Positions 1-6,398 of a stretch of 10,512 bases of DNA are shown here, in pieces. Position 1 is the stretch's first letter. Each line of letters starts with the position of its first letter. The notes beneath the pieces were generated by a model. It was not told the DNA's origin and made no database searches. It saw only the letters and a list, made by a program, of their open reading frames with translations. The stretch spans positions 1 to 10,512 of the forward strand of contig CANBSV010000096.1 of assembly GCA_947372225.1 (NCBI GenBank), read 5' to 3'. This DNA comes from Burkholderiales bacterium (GTDB taxonomy: Bacteria > Pseudomonadota > Gammaproteobacteria > Burkholderiales > Burkholderiaceae_C). Both the position numbers and the translations under genes were made by a program.

Positions 1-1203
1 GGCCGATCCCCACTGCGGCCACAGCGCGGCGCCCGTGTGAAAGCAGGCGATGCCCAGCACCCACACCAGCGCAGGGCCCCAGCGCAGGGCGCGTTCGGCG
101 GGCAGGCCGAACGCCAGCTGCGAGATCACCACGCCGAACAACGGCACGAAGATCGAGCTGAGCATCAGCAGGAACGGCTCCAGGCTGTGCATCGGCAGCA
201 CCAGCGCGCAGCCGGTCGCCAGCGCGGCCAGCGCCATGCCGGCCTTGCGGATCGACCCGCGTCGGGCCAGAAAGTTGAACGACACCGCACCCGAGTGCAC
301 GTCGCCGTAGGCGTTGTCGGTTTCATCGATCAGGATCAGACCGAGCGCGATCAGCCCGCCTTGGGCCAGCAGCAGTGTGGCCACCAGATCGGCACCGGGT
401 GGCGTCGTGCTGACGATCAGGATGCCCAGCGCGTAGCACCACACATTGGCCAGCGTGTAGCCCAGCCAGCTGCCGCGCAGCGCCCCCGAGGCCGACATGC
501 CGTAGCGTGAGTAGTCGGCCACCAGCGGCAACCACGACACCGGCATGGCGATGACCAGGTCCACCGCCGCCATCAGGCTCATCGAACCGTCGCCCGTCTG
601 CGACCACCAGGCATCAAAGCTCTGCGCTTGCAGGCGTGATCCGAACTGGTAGGTCAGCCAGCACAGCGAGGCCACCACCAGCGGCAAGCCCAGTCGGCTG
701 ATGAAGCGCCGCGCCAGCCCGACCATCGACCCGCTGGCCAGGGCCACGAGCAACGCACCCCAGGCCAGCGTTGCGACCCACGGCAGCCACACGGCGTCGG
801 TGTTGAACAGCTGATGCGCGATGGCCGCTGTGCCGTCGCGCATCACGACCAGCTCGAACGCCGTCCAACCCAGCAGCTGCACCACGTTCAAGCCCACCGG
901 CAGCAAGGCGAAGCGCAGGCCCAGGCTGCGCGCGATCAGCGCCGAGCTCGACAGCCCGTGCTGGCAGCCGATGGCTGCCACCCAGGCCAGCAGCCCCGAG
1001 CCCAATGCCGATCCCGCCAGCACCGCCAGCATGGCCTGCGGCGGGCTGAGGCCGGGCAGCAGGTAGGCGCCAATCTGGATGACCAGCAGCCCTACGCCCA
1101 GGCTGAACCACAGCGCCGCGTGATCGCGAAACGCAAAGCCGCGTTGTGCAGCAGGAATGGCCACCATCGAGTGATGGGCCGCGTCGTGCGTAGTGGATGC
1201 CAC
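1..1203 (-). CDS. cytX: CytX-like NCS1 permease, probable hydroxymethylpyrimidine transporter (3' end beyond window)
   Basis: This is an integral inner-membrane transporter of the nucleobase:cation symporter-1 family, most like the CytX branch, which is predicted to import hydroxymethylpyrimidine for thiamine salvage. The frame is open for 401 codons up to the left edge, close to the usual family length of about 400, so only a short tail is missing. It is rich in hydrophobic helices (roughly ten). The NCS1-type segment SWLPLVADYSRYG lies at about residues 223-235 and the CytX-like DETDNAY at about 293-299. I chose GTG at 1203 because AAGGA lies 5 bases upstream; an ATG at 1167 is the alternative. 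The gene diverges from the small gene at 1529. No THI-box is visible upstream, which is unusual for a CytX gene. Another NCS1 substrate, such as cytosine, cannot be excluded from sequence alone. Confidence 0.85.
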   Translation of the reverse strand, partial: MASTTHDAAHHSMVAIPAAQRGFAFRDHAALWFSLGVGLLVIQIGAYLLPGLSPPQAMLAVLAGSALGSGLLAWVAAIGCQHGLSSSALIARSLGLRFALLPVGLNVVQLLGWTAFELVVMRDGTAAIAHQLFNTDAVWLPWVATLAWGALLVALASGSMVGLARRFISRLGLPLVVASLCWLTYQFGSRLQAQSFDAWWSQTGDGSMSLMAAVDLVIAMPVSWLPLVADYSRYGMSASGALRGSWLGYTLANVWCYALGILIVSTTPPGADLVATLLLAQGGLIALGLILIDETDNAYGDVHSGAVSFNFLARRGSIRKAGMALAALATGCALVLPMHSLEPFLLMLSSIFVPLFGVVISQLAFGLPAERALRWGPALVWVLGIACFHTGAALWPQWGSA

Positions 1204-1208
1204 CGTGT

Positions 1209-1213
1209 TCCTT
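1209..1213 (-). promoter_or_regulatory. Ribosome binding site of cytX-like gene
   Basis: The minus strand reads AAGGA, 5 bases before the GTG at 1203. No comparable site precedes the ATG at 1167, so this site decides the start in favour of GTG. Confidence 0.6.
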
Positions 1214-1271
1214 GTGCAAATCGATGACAGACAGGCCACCAAAGCGCCCCATTCCGAGTGGAGCGCGGCGG

Positions 1272-1277
1272 ATTCTA
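1272..1277 (-). promoter_or_regulatory. Candidate -10 box for the cytX-like gene
   Basis: The minus strand reads TAGAAT, five of six matches to the TATAAT consensus, about 70 bases upstream of the GTG start. The -35 region is poor: CTGAAA lies at a too-long spacing of about 20 bases. It would give a leader of roughly 60 bases. This is a weak, consensus-based call. Confidence 0.25.
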
Positions 1278-1346
1278 GGTGCCGATGGCGTCTGGATTTT
1301 CAGCGCTGTCGCAGCGGCAACGGACGCAATGGCCAGGTGTCGCGAG

Positions 1347-1364
1347 CCCCCGCATGCCGGGGGG
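1347..1364. repeat. GC-only stem-loop in the divergent region
   Basis: A run of five C at 1347-1351 can pair with five G at 1360-1364 around an 8-base loop that contains GCATGC. No T-run follows on either strand, so it does not look like an intrinsic terminator. It could be a leader hairpin of the permease transcript or chance in GC-rich sequence. Confidence 0.3.
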
Positions 1365-1368
1365 TACA

Positions 1369-1381
1369 GTGCCACTGGCAC
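1369..1381. promoter_or_regulatory. Perfect 6-1-6 inverted repeat, possible operator
   Basis: The sequence GTGCCACTGGCAC is a perfect inverted repeat of two 6-base arms around a single base. It sits about 170 bases upstream of the permease start and about 150 bases upstream of the small gene, between the two divergent genes. The size and position suit a repressor or activator dimer site, but I recognise no specific regulator. Confidence 0.3.
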
Positions 1382-1469
1382 GGCCCGTGTGGGGGGCGCC
1401 GTATGTCCTCGCGTTCGAGCAACGGCCCTGGCGGTGGCGATGGGCATGGCGGTTGATGCCGATCAAGCC

Positions 1470-1488
1470 CGCCGCTGGCTTTGCGGCG
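1470..1488. repeat. Stem-loop upstream of the small acidic gene
   Basis: CGCCGC at 1470-1475 pairs perfectly with GCGGCG at 1483-1488, leaving a 7-base loop TGGCTTT. It ends 40 bases before the ATG at 1529 and could form in that gene's leader RNA. A chance origin in GC-rich sequence is quite possible. Confidence 0.25.
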
Positions 1489-1528
1489 AGGATCGGGACA
1501 CCACCGACCCTTGCACGAGGCCACCCCC

Positions 1529-1837
1529 ATGAACGGCAACGACACACCCCACGAAGGCCCCTTCGGGCAACTGGTCGACGAGCAGCTGGAGCTCGCAGCC
1601 TCGCGGCTGCCCACGCTGGCGCCGGGCGTGGCGCATCCGTCGCCGGCGGATCATGAGGAGCGCACAGCACCTCACGCCACACTCGAGGACGTGCTGCTGG
1701 GCAATGCGCAGCCGTCACCCGAGATGCTTGAAGAGCTCGCTGCGCTGGAAGCCGCGCCCGGATTGAGCGACGAAGAGCTCGCCCGTCAGGCGCTGGCCGA
1801 TGGCGGCGCCGACGGCGATCCGGCCACGCCCGAATAG
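1529..1837 (+). CDS. Small acidic hypothetical protein, 102 aa
   Basis: I do not recognise this protein. It is a soluble-looking chain with no Cys or Trp, no signal peptide and no membrane segment. It is strongly acidic, with many Asp and Glu in the C-terminal half, and rich in Ala, Leu and Pro. Two short amphipathic stretches are likely helices: residues around 14-26 (QLVDEQLELAASR) and around 66-88 (EMLEELAALE to ELARQALAD). The rest, with HPSPADHE-like and Gly/Asp/Pro segments, is probably disordered. The ATG at 1529 has GAGG 8 bases upstream, and codon third positions are mostly G or C as in the neighbours, which supports real coding. An in-frame upstream start at 1481 lacks a good binding site. 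It precedes the transglutaminase-like gene by 96 bases on the same strand, so the two may share a transcript. A small adaptor or regulatory protein is possible, but no function can be assigned. Confidence 0.6.
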   Translation: MNGNDTPHEGPFGQLVDEQLELAASRLPTLAPGVAHPSPADHEERTAPHATLEDVLLGNAQPSPEMLEELAALEAAPGLSDEELARQALADGGADGDPATPE

Positions 1838-1856
1838 CGGCAAGCGCTCGCAGCGC

Positions 1857-1902
1857 GATCACGGCTCGATTCTTGCGCGTGATCCCGTGACGGCCTGATC
1901 AC
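1857..1902 (+). promoter_or_regulatory. Three-arm alternating stem-loop element between small gene and transglutaminase-like gene
   Basis: GATCACG at 1857-1863 is the reverse complement of CGTGATC at 1878-1884 (14-base loop). GTGATC at 1879-1884 is also the reverse complement of GATCAC at 1897-1902 (12-base loop). The middle arm can therefore pair with either the first or the last arm, but not both, as in attenuator-like switches. The third arm ends about 30 bases before the chosen ATG of the next gene. At DNA level the repeated TGATCAC-like half sites could instead bind a regulator. Confidence 0.35.
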
Positions 1903-1933
1903 TGTGCGGATGGAAGGCGAACCGAAAGTGCCC

Positions 1934-2785
1934 ATGAACTCTCCGCTCAGCCTTGGCGCGCCCATCGCGCCTGCCGCGCTGCACATCCGCGTGGGTTTCG
2001 AGATGGAATACGAGTGTCCGGCACCCACGCCGATGATCCTCACGCTCAACGTGCACTACTCGCGCGCCGGCGATCTGGTCTTTCCGGATCACCTGATCAC
2101 CATGCCTGCGGTGCCGATCCACGGCTACCGCGATCTGTTTGGCAACTGGTGCAGCCGGCTGGTGGCGCCGCCCGGCCGGTTTGTCGTGCGCACCGATGCG
2201 CTGATCCGCGACAGCGGCGAGACCGATGTGCAGGCCTGGGGCGCGCAGCAGATCCCGGTGGAGTGCTTGCCCGAGTCGACCCTGGTCTACCTGCTGGGCA
2301 GCCGCTACTGCGAGACCGACCAGCTGTGCGAGATCGCGTGGGCTCATTTCGGCGGAGGCCCCACGGGGTGGGCGCGGGTGCAGGCGATCTGCGATTTCGT
2401 GCACAACCACATCACCTTCGGCTACCAGTACGCACGCCGCACCCGCACCGCGCTCGAGGCCTACCGCGAAGGGCAGGGCGTGTGCCGCGACTACGCCCAT
2501 CTGGCCATCGCGCTGTGCCGCTGCATGAACATCCCGGCGCGCTACTGCACCGGTTACCTGGGCGACATCCGCATCCCGGCCGTGCCTTCGCCGATGGATT
2601 TCGCCGGCTGGTTCGAGGCCTATCTGGGCGACCGCTGGTACACCTTCGACGCGCGCAACAACACGCCGCGCGCGGGGCGCGTGCTGATGGCGCGCGGCCG
2701 CGATGCCTGTGACGTGGCGCTGGCCAACACCTTCGGGCCCAACACCTTGCAGCGATTCAAGGTGTGGGCCGACGAGTCGACCTGA
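1934..2785 (+). CDS. Transglutaminase-like cysteine enzyme, 283 aa
   Basis: This is a cytoplasmic-looking member of the bacterial transglutaminase-like superfamily (papain-like fold; acyl transfer or peptide hydrolysis through Cys-His-Asp). The N-terminal part (about residues 10-110) is a beta-rich region with VGFEMEYECPAPTPM and a conserved DLFGNWCSRL segment. The core follows: nucleophile Cys184 in GQGVCRDYAHLAIALC, then ARYCTGYLG, and Asp239 in WYTFDARNN. The residue normally His, two before Trp in HAWVE-type motifs, is Ala224 here (DFAGWFEAYL). I think this may be typical of this subfamily, but I cannot check it. There is no signal peptide. ATG 1934 has a weak GAAAG 5 bases upstream; GTG 1904 and ATG 1910 are in-frame alternatives without a visible site. 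The gene converges on the sapC-like gene, with 18 bases between the stops. Its substrate is unknown, and a link to the adjacent export operon is only suggested by position. Confidence 0.85.
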   Translation: MNSPLSLGAPIAPAALHIRVGFEMEYECPAPTPMILTLNVHYSRAGDLVFPDHLITMPAVPIHGYRDLFGNWCSRLVAPPGRFVVRTDALIRDSGETDVQAWGAQQIPVECLPESTLVYLLGSRYCETDQLCEIAWAHFGGGPTGWARVQAICDFVHNHITFGYQYARRTRTALEAYREGQGVCRDYAHLAIALCRCMNIPARYCTGYLGDIRIPAVPSPMDFAGWFEAYLGDRWYTFDARNNTPRAGRVLMARGRDACDVALANTFGPNTLQRFKVWADEST

Positions 2786-2803
2786 GCGCGCAACCCGGGG
2801 CGA

Positions 2804-3523
2804 TCAACCCAAGCGCGTGAGCAGCCGCGAGAAGTTGCCCAGCGAGATGAGGTGCGCCTCGATCCACGACAGGTAGCCCTCGCGGAACAGCTCGACCACG
2901 CGGACGTCGTCGATGCTGCGCAGCTTGGCCACATCGACCACCCACAGCCCACGCAGCGACTGACGCAGTTCGCCCGGGCCTTCGACGCGGATCACCTTGG
3001 GCACCAGCAGCCCGAGTTCCTTGAGCCGCGTGGCGAAGCGCAGCGTGCGCTCGGCGTCGTTGTGAAACGCCTGCAGGAACTCGAGCACGCGCTGCAGATA
3101 CGGTGTGTGCTGGCCCTCGGCGTCGAACAGCGCTTCACCGGTCTCGTTGCCCAAACCGGCATAGACCTCGTCGATGCACACGGTGAGCTGGTCGCTGCCG
3201 TCGGTGCGCGCCAGCACGAACGGATAGCGCCGGGCAAACGCCGGCACGTACACGCCCGCGGCCCATTGGCCGTCGGCATCGACCATCAGGTTTTCGTGGT
3301 CACGCACACCCACCAGCGCGGCCAGGTTGAACGAGCCGCCTTCCTCGCCAACGAAGACGATGGGGTGGTCGCGCGCGGCCTCGGCCAGCTCGGTGCTCAT
3401 CAGCGGCACCGCGTTGGTCTTGGCGGCGAAGCGGTAGTGATCGGGCGTGGCCGCGAGCTTGAGGTGTTGGTGGCGCTCGCGGTTGAGGGCGACCGGGCGC
3501 TCGTAGAACATCAGTTTGGACAC
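2804..3523 (-). CDS. SapC-family protein, 239 aa
   Basis: This belongs to the SapC family (named after a gene of the Campylobacter surface-layer locus); the biochemical role is not established. Family features are present: an N-terminal FYERPVALN segment, HPIVFVGEEGGSFNLAAL at about residues 53-70, WAAGVYVPAFARRYPFVLA at about 87-105, an acidic DEVYAGLGNETGEALFD stretch at about 118-134, and a C-terminal half of predicted helices. There is no signal peptide or membrane segment, so the protein is probably cytoplasmic. Length is normal for the family. The GTG start at 3523 is supported by AGGAG 6 bases upstream. It is the last visible gene of the leftward operon, 28 bases after the HlyD-like adaptor. 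Its placement next to TolC, adaptor and SecA-like genes fits a role in making or presenting a surface protein. That is inference from family name and context. Confidence 0.85.
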   Translation of the reverse strand: MSKLMFYERPVALNRERHQHLKLAATPDHYRFAAKTNAVPLMSTELAEAARDHPIVFVGEEGGSFNLAALVGVRDHENLMVDADGQWAAGVYVPAFARRYPFVLARTDGSDQLTVCIDEVYAGLGNETGEALFDAEGQHTPYLQRVLEFLQAFHNDAERTLRFATRLKELGLLVPKVIRVEGPGELRQSLRGLWVVDVAKLRSIDDVRVVELFREGYLSWIEAHLISLGNFSRLLTRLG

Positions 3524-3529
3524 AGGGGA

Positions 3530-3534
3530 CTCCT
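3530..3534 (-). promoter_or_regulatory. Ribosome binding site of sapC-like gene
   Basis: The minus strand reads AGGAG, 6 bases before the GTG at 3523. This strong site fixes a non-ATG start; the next ATG is only four codons downstream and has no site of its own. Confidence 0.65.
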
Positions 3535-3551
3535 GGGGCTGGATGGGTGGA

Positions 3552-4391
3552 TCAGAACTGGACCGAGCATTTCACGCCGGCCGGAATCTCGCCCTTCGGG
3601 TTGGGCAGATCGAGGCGCACGCGGAAGGTGCCGCTGGCCGAATCGACCACGCGGTCGACGACGGACACGGTGGCGCTGTAGTTGCCGCCGAGCGGCGCTT
3701 CGGTGACCACCTTGGCAAGCGCGCCGGTGCGCACCTTGCCGAACAGCCCCACCGGCAGCACCACGTCCACGCGCAGCGGGTTGATCTGCGCGAGCTTCAG
3801 GATGGCGCGCGCGCTCTCGCCGGACTGAGCGATCTCGCCGACTTGCTGCAGCCGGTCGGTCACCACGCCGTTGATCGGGCTGCGGATGCGTCGCAGCTCG
3901 ATGAGTTCTTGCAGGCGGCGTTGTTCGAGCTCGGCCAGACGCCGGTTGTCCTGGGCTTCGACCACGCCGGCTTCGGCCAGCGAGAGCTCGGCCGCGCTGT
4001 CGTCGCGGTCTTGCGCGGCGATGAACTTTTCCTGCAGCAAGTCGTCTCGACGCACCAGCTTGGTCTTCGCGGCTTCGCGGCGGCTCTCGGCGCTTTTGAC
4101 CTGACCTTCCATCACCGAGCGGTAGCGCGCCGCGTCGAGCGCTGCGCGATCGGCGCCGCTCTCGAGCTCGACCAGCACCTGGCCGCGGCGCACCTCGGAG
4201 CCGCGCTCCACGGTGATCGCGTCGATGCGGCCTTCGACCGCGCTGCGCAGCTCGACGCGTTGCATCGGCTCGATCAGGCAGTTGTAGCCGCTGGCTGGCG
4301 CCGCGCTGGCGGGAGCACCGGCGGTGATCAAGGCGGCCAGGCACACACCGGGCAGCACGCGGGGGATGAGAGGCAGTGGAGGCAGCGTCAT
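3552..4391 (-). CDS. Secreted HlyD/RND-type periplasmic adaptor, 279 aa
   Basis: This is a periplasmic adaptor (membrane fusion protein) of the HlyD/AcrA superfamily, which bridges inner-membrane components to TolC. With ATG 4391, residues 1-30 look like a Sec signal peptide (LPGVCLAALITAGAPASA) with likely cleavage after an Ala near residue 30. The order is classical: a first lipoyl half at about 46-78 (SAVEGRIDAITVERGSEVRRGQ), an alpha-helical hairpin at about 80-170 rich in Ala, Glu and Arg, a second lipoyl half at about 170-200 (RIRSPINGVVTDRLQQVGE), then a beta-barrel domain to the end. The mature protein has two Cys (about 38 and 275) that could form a disulfide. It is shorter than typical AcrA-like adaptors and lacks much of the membrane-proximal domain. 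A GTG at 4415 would overlap the SecA-like gene by 14 bases; ATG 4391 starts 10 bases after its stop. Either way the two genes are coupled. Confidence 0.85.
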   Translation of the reverse strand: MTLPPLPLIPRVLPGVCLAALITAGAPASAAPASGYNCLIEPMQRVELRSAVEGRIDAITVERGSEVRRGQVLVELESGADRAALDAARYRSVMEGQVKSAESRREAAKTKLVRRDDLLQEKFIAAQDRDDSAAELSLAEAGVVEAQDNRRLAELEQRRLQELIELRRIRSPINGVVTDRLQQVGEIAQSGESARAILKLAQINPLRVDVVLPVGLFGKVRTGALAKVVTEAPLGGNYSATVSVVDRVVDSASGTFRVRLDLPNPKGEIPAGVKCSVQF

Positions 4392-4401
4392 GGCATCGGA
4401 T

Positions 4402-6393
4402 TCAAAGGGGGTCACCGGAAAAGCCCATCGATTGCTCGAGCTGGCGGTCTTGTCGCAAGGTGTCGCGGCGAGTGCGTGCGTGCATGCGTTCGGCGCGGGA
4501 TTGCGCCGCGCGCCGGCATTGCGCGACCCAGGCAGCGGGGAGTCGGTTCATCGTCGGTCGCAATCGCATGAGCAGCCGGTGCCAGGCACCGCCATGTTGT
4601 CCGAACAGATCGTCATCGAGCGAGATCACCGCCACGCACTCGCCGGCCTGACCCTGGCGCGCGCAGCGCCCGAGCAACTGCCGGTCGATGCGCGGCGACT
4701 CATGGTATTCGGTGAGGATGACGAACAGACCGCCCAGCGCTTCGACGCCTTCGCCCAGCGAGATGTCGGTGCCGCGCCCGGCCATGTTGGTGGCCACCGT
4801 CACCGCGCCGAGTTCCCCGGCCTTGGAGACCACGTCGGCCTCGCCGGCGTCCTGGCGCGCGTTGATCACCGCGTGCGGCACGTCGTGCTGCGTCAGGCGC
4901 TGGCTGAGCGCTTCCGAGTCTTCGACCGAGCGCGTGCCCACCAGCACCGGCTGGCCGCGCGCCTGGCGCCGGGCGATCTCGGCGGCCACCGCCATCCATT
5001 TGTCTTCGGCGCGATCGCACACCACATCGGGCAGGTAACGCCGCGCGCTGGGGCGGTGGGTGGGCAGCGTCACGGTGTCGAGCCGGTACACCACCGACAG
5101 CTCGCGGGCCATCTCGCGCGCGGTGCCCGTCATGCCCGACAGCCGCAGGTAGCGCGCGAAGAAGCGCTGGTAGGTGATGCGCGCCAGCGTTTGCGTGCGC
5201 TCGGACAGGTTCACGCCTTCCTTGCATTCGATCATCTGGTGCAGCCCTTGCTCCCAGGTGCGACCGGGCAGCACGCGGCCGGTGTACTCGTCGATGATCT
5301 GCACTGCGCCTTCGGCGTCGACGAGGTATTGGCGGTCGCGCTCGAACAGGTGCAGCGCGCGCAGCGCCTGCGTCATGAGGTGCTCGCGCGCATGCGAGGC
5401 CCGCCACGGACCGCCCCACGCGCTGGACTCGGTCTCCACGCGCTCGCGCCCGGTGCGCGTCAGGCGGATTTCACGGCGCGCTTCATCGAGCAGGTAGTCG
5501 TCGGTGGCGGTCAGCCGCGCGGCCAGCTCGAGCGCGCGCGGCAGTTCGTCGGCGTCGTCGATCTGGCCGGCTTTTTCCGCCAGGATCAGCGGCGTGCGCG
5601 CCTCGTCGATCAGGATGCTGTCGGCCTCGTCGACGATCGCGAAGTGCAGCCCGCGCAGCACCGGCGGGTTGGCCATCGCGCCAAACAACTGGCGCCCGCG
5701 CAGCTGCGCCACGCTGGCGCGCCCGCCCGCGGCCACGCGGTCGCGCAGGTAGTCGAACACCATTTCCTTGCCGGTGCAGTAGGCGATGTCGCACCCGTAA
5801 GCCGCGCGCTTGTCCTCGGTGCTCTTGCCGTGGATCACCACGCCCACCGACAGCCCGGCAAACGCGAACAGTGCGCGCTCTTTCTCGGCATCGCGCTCGG
5901 CCAGGTAGTCGTTGACGGTGACCACGTGCACCGGCAGACCGGCGCTGGCGGCCAGGCAGGCGGCCACCGCGGCGGTCAGCGTCTTGCCTTCGCCGGTCTG
6001 CATCTCGGCCAGTTGCCCGCGCACCAGCGTGGCCGCGCCGACCAGCTGCGTCGGGTAGGGGCGCATGCCCAGCGATCGGTGCGCGGCCTCGGCCACCAGC
6101 AGCAGCGCGTCGTGCAAGGCGGCCTTTTGCGCCGGCTGCAGTGCGGTGGGGGCGGCAGCGCGCAGCCGCGCGACCAGTGTGGCGTCGTCGAGCGCGGCCA
6201 GTTCAGTGGCGCGTGCTTGCATGAGCTGCTCAAGCTCGGCAATCTCGCGCGCCGGGTTGCCCGACAGCAGCCGGCGTGCCCAGGCCAGAGCGCCCAACGC
6301 CCATTCATCGGCCAGATGGGTGGCCTTGTCCTCGCGCTCGGGGAACGCGGTGCGCGCCAGGCGCAGCGAGGGCGAAAGCACGGCCGCAGACAT
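4402..6393 (-). CDS. Short SecA-like ATPase, 663 aa, lacking the C-terminal translocation domains
   Basis: This is a paralogue of the SecA preprotein translocase motor. Visible motifs include Walker A with Lys137 (QTGEGKT), Walker B VDEAD at 254-258 followed by SILIDEARTPLI, IDEYTGR at 367-373, SGMTGTA at 419-425, TNMAGRGTDI at 535-544, and the motif VI region RIDRQLLGRCARQGQAGE at 568-585. Housekeeping SecA usually has QLRGRSGRQGD there, so one Arg and one Gly are replaced. The preprotein cross-linking region between Walker B and IDEYTGR is slightly short. After SLDDDLF (591-597) only about 66 residues remain, against about 300 in full-length SecA. The helical wing, two-helix finger and C-terminal zinc linker are absent, and the protein stops within what would be the long scaffold helix. 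About 100 N-terminal residues precede the Walker region, as usual. The ATG is 5 bases after the stop of the M50 gene, implying coupled translation. It probably powers or guides export of a dedicated substrate; this is inference. Confidence 0.9.
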   Translation of the reverse strand: MSAAVLSPSLRLARTAFPEREDKATHLADEWALGALAWARRLLSGNPAREIAELEQLMQARATELAALDDATLVARLRAAAPTALQPAQKAALHDALLLVAEAAHRSLGMRPYPTQLVGAATLVRGQLAEMQTGEGKTLTAAVAACLAASAGLPVHVVTVNDYLAERDAEKERALFAFAGLSVGVVIHGKSTEDKRAAYGCDIAYCTGKEMVFDYLRDRVAAGGRASVAQLRGRQLFGAMANPPVLRGLHFAIVDEADSILIDEARTPLILAEKAGQIDDADELPRALELAARLTATDDYLLDEARREIRLTRTGRERVETESSAWGGPWRASHAREHLMTQALRALHLFERDRQYLVDAEGAVQIIDEYTGRVLPGRTWEQGLHQMIECKEGVNLSERTQTLARITYQRFFARYLRLSGMTGTAREMARELSVVYRLDTVTLPTHRPSARRYLPDVVCDRAEDKWMAVAAEIARRQARGQPVLVGTRSVEDSEALSQRLTQHDVPHAVINARQDAGEADVVSKAGELGAVTVATNMAGRGTDISLGEGVEALGGLFVILTEYHESPRIDRQLLGRCARQGQAGECVAVISLDDDLFGQHGGAWHRLLMRLRPTMNRLPAAWVAQCRRAAQSRAERMHARTRRDTLRQDRQLEQSMGFSGDPL

Positions 6394-6398
6394 GGCGC

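Larger units (their letters stand above)
1204..1528. other. Divergent intergenic region, 325 bases, no gene seen
   Basis: This stretch separates the leftward permease gene from the rightward small gene. Open frames crossing it on both strands give Arg/Pro/Ala-rich translations typical of non-coding frames in GC-rich DNA. It holds one weak -10 candidate, one short perfect inverted repeat and two GC-rich stem-loops, listed separately. I looked on the minus strand for the conserved THI-box blocks (CTGAGA and a GAACCTGATCTGG-like core) and did not find them. Confidence 0.6.

Noticed and set aside
1376..1391. Possible sigma-54 promoter beginning TGGCACG
   Set aside because: The -24 half matches, but the -12 half reads GTGTG instead of TTGCA, so the essential GC is missing.
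614..1447. Minus-strand frame of 277 codons overlapping the permease, plus the 323-607 frame
   Set aside because: Both are out of frame with the hydrophobic permease reading, which runs unbroken from 1203 to the window edge and has NCS1 motifs. These translations are Arg/Gly/Ala-rich and lack membrane segments.
1275..1862. Minus-strand frame of 195 codons across the divergent region and the small gene
   Set aside because: Extremely Arg-rich with no domain or binding site. The plus-strand small gene has better codon use and a GAGG site.
2786..2803. Bidirectional terminator between the convergent transglutaminase-like and sapC-like genes
   Set aside because: The 18 bases contain only a short CCCGGG palindrome and no strong stem or T-run.
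4335..4346. Possible lipoprotein signal at the early Cys of the HlyD-like adaptor
   Set aside because: The residues before the Cys are Pro-Gly-Val, which do not fit the lipobox. The following hydrophobic stretch ends in an ASA-type site that suits ordinary signal peptidase I.
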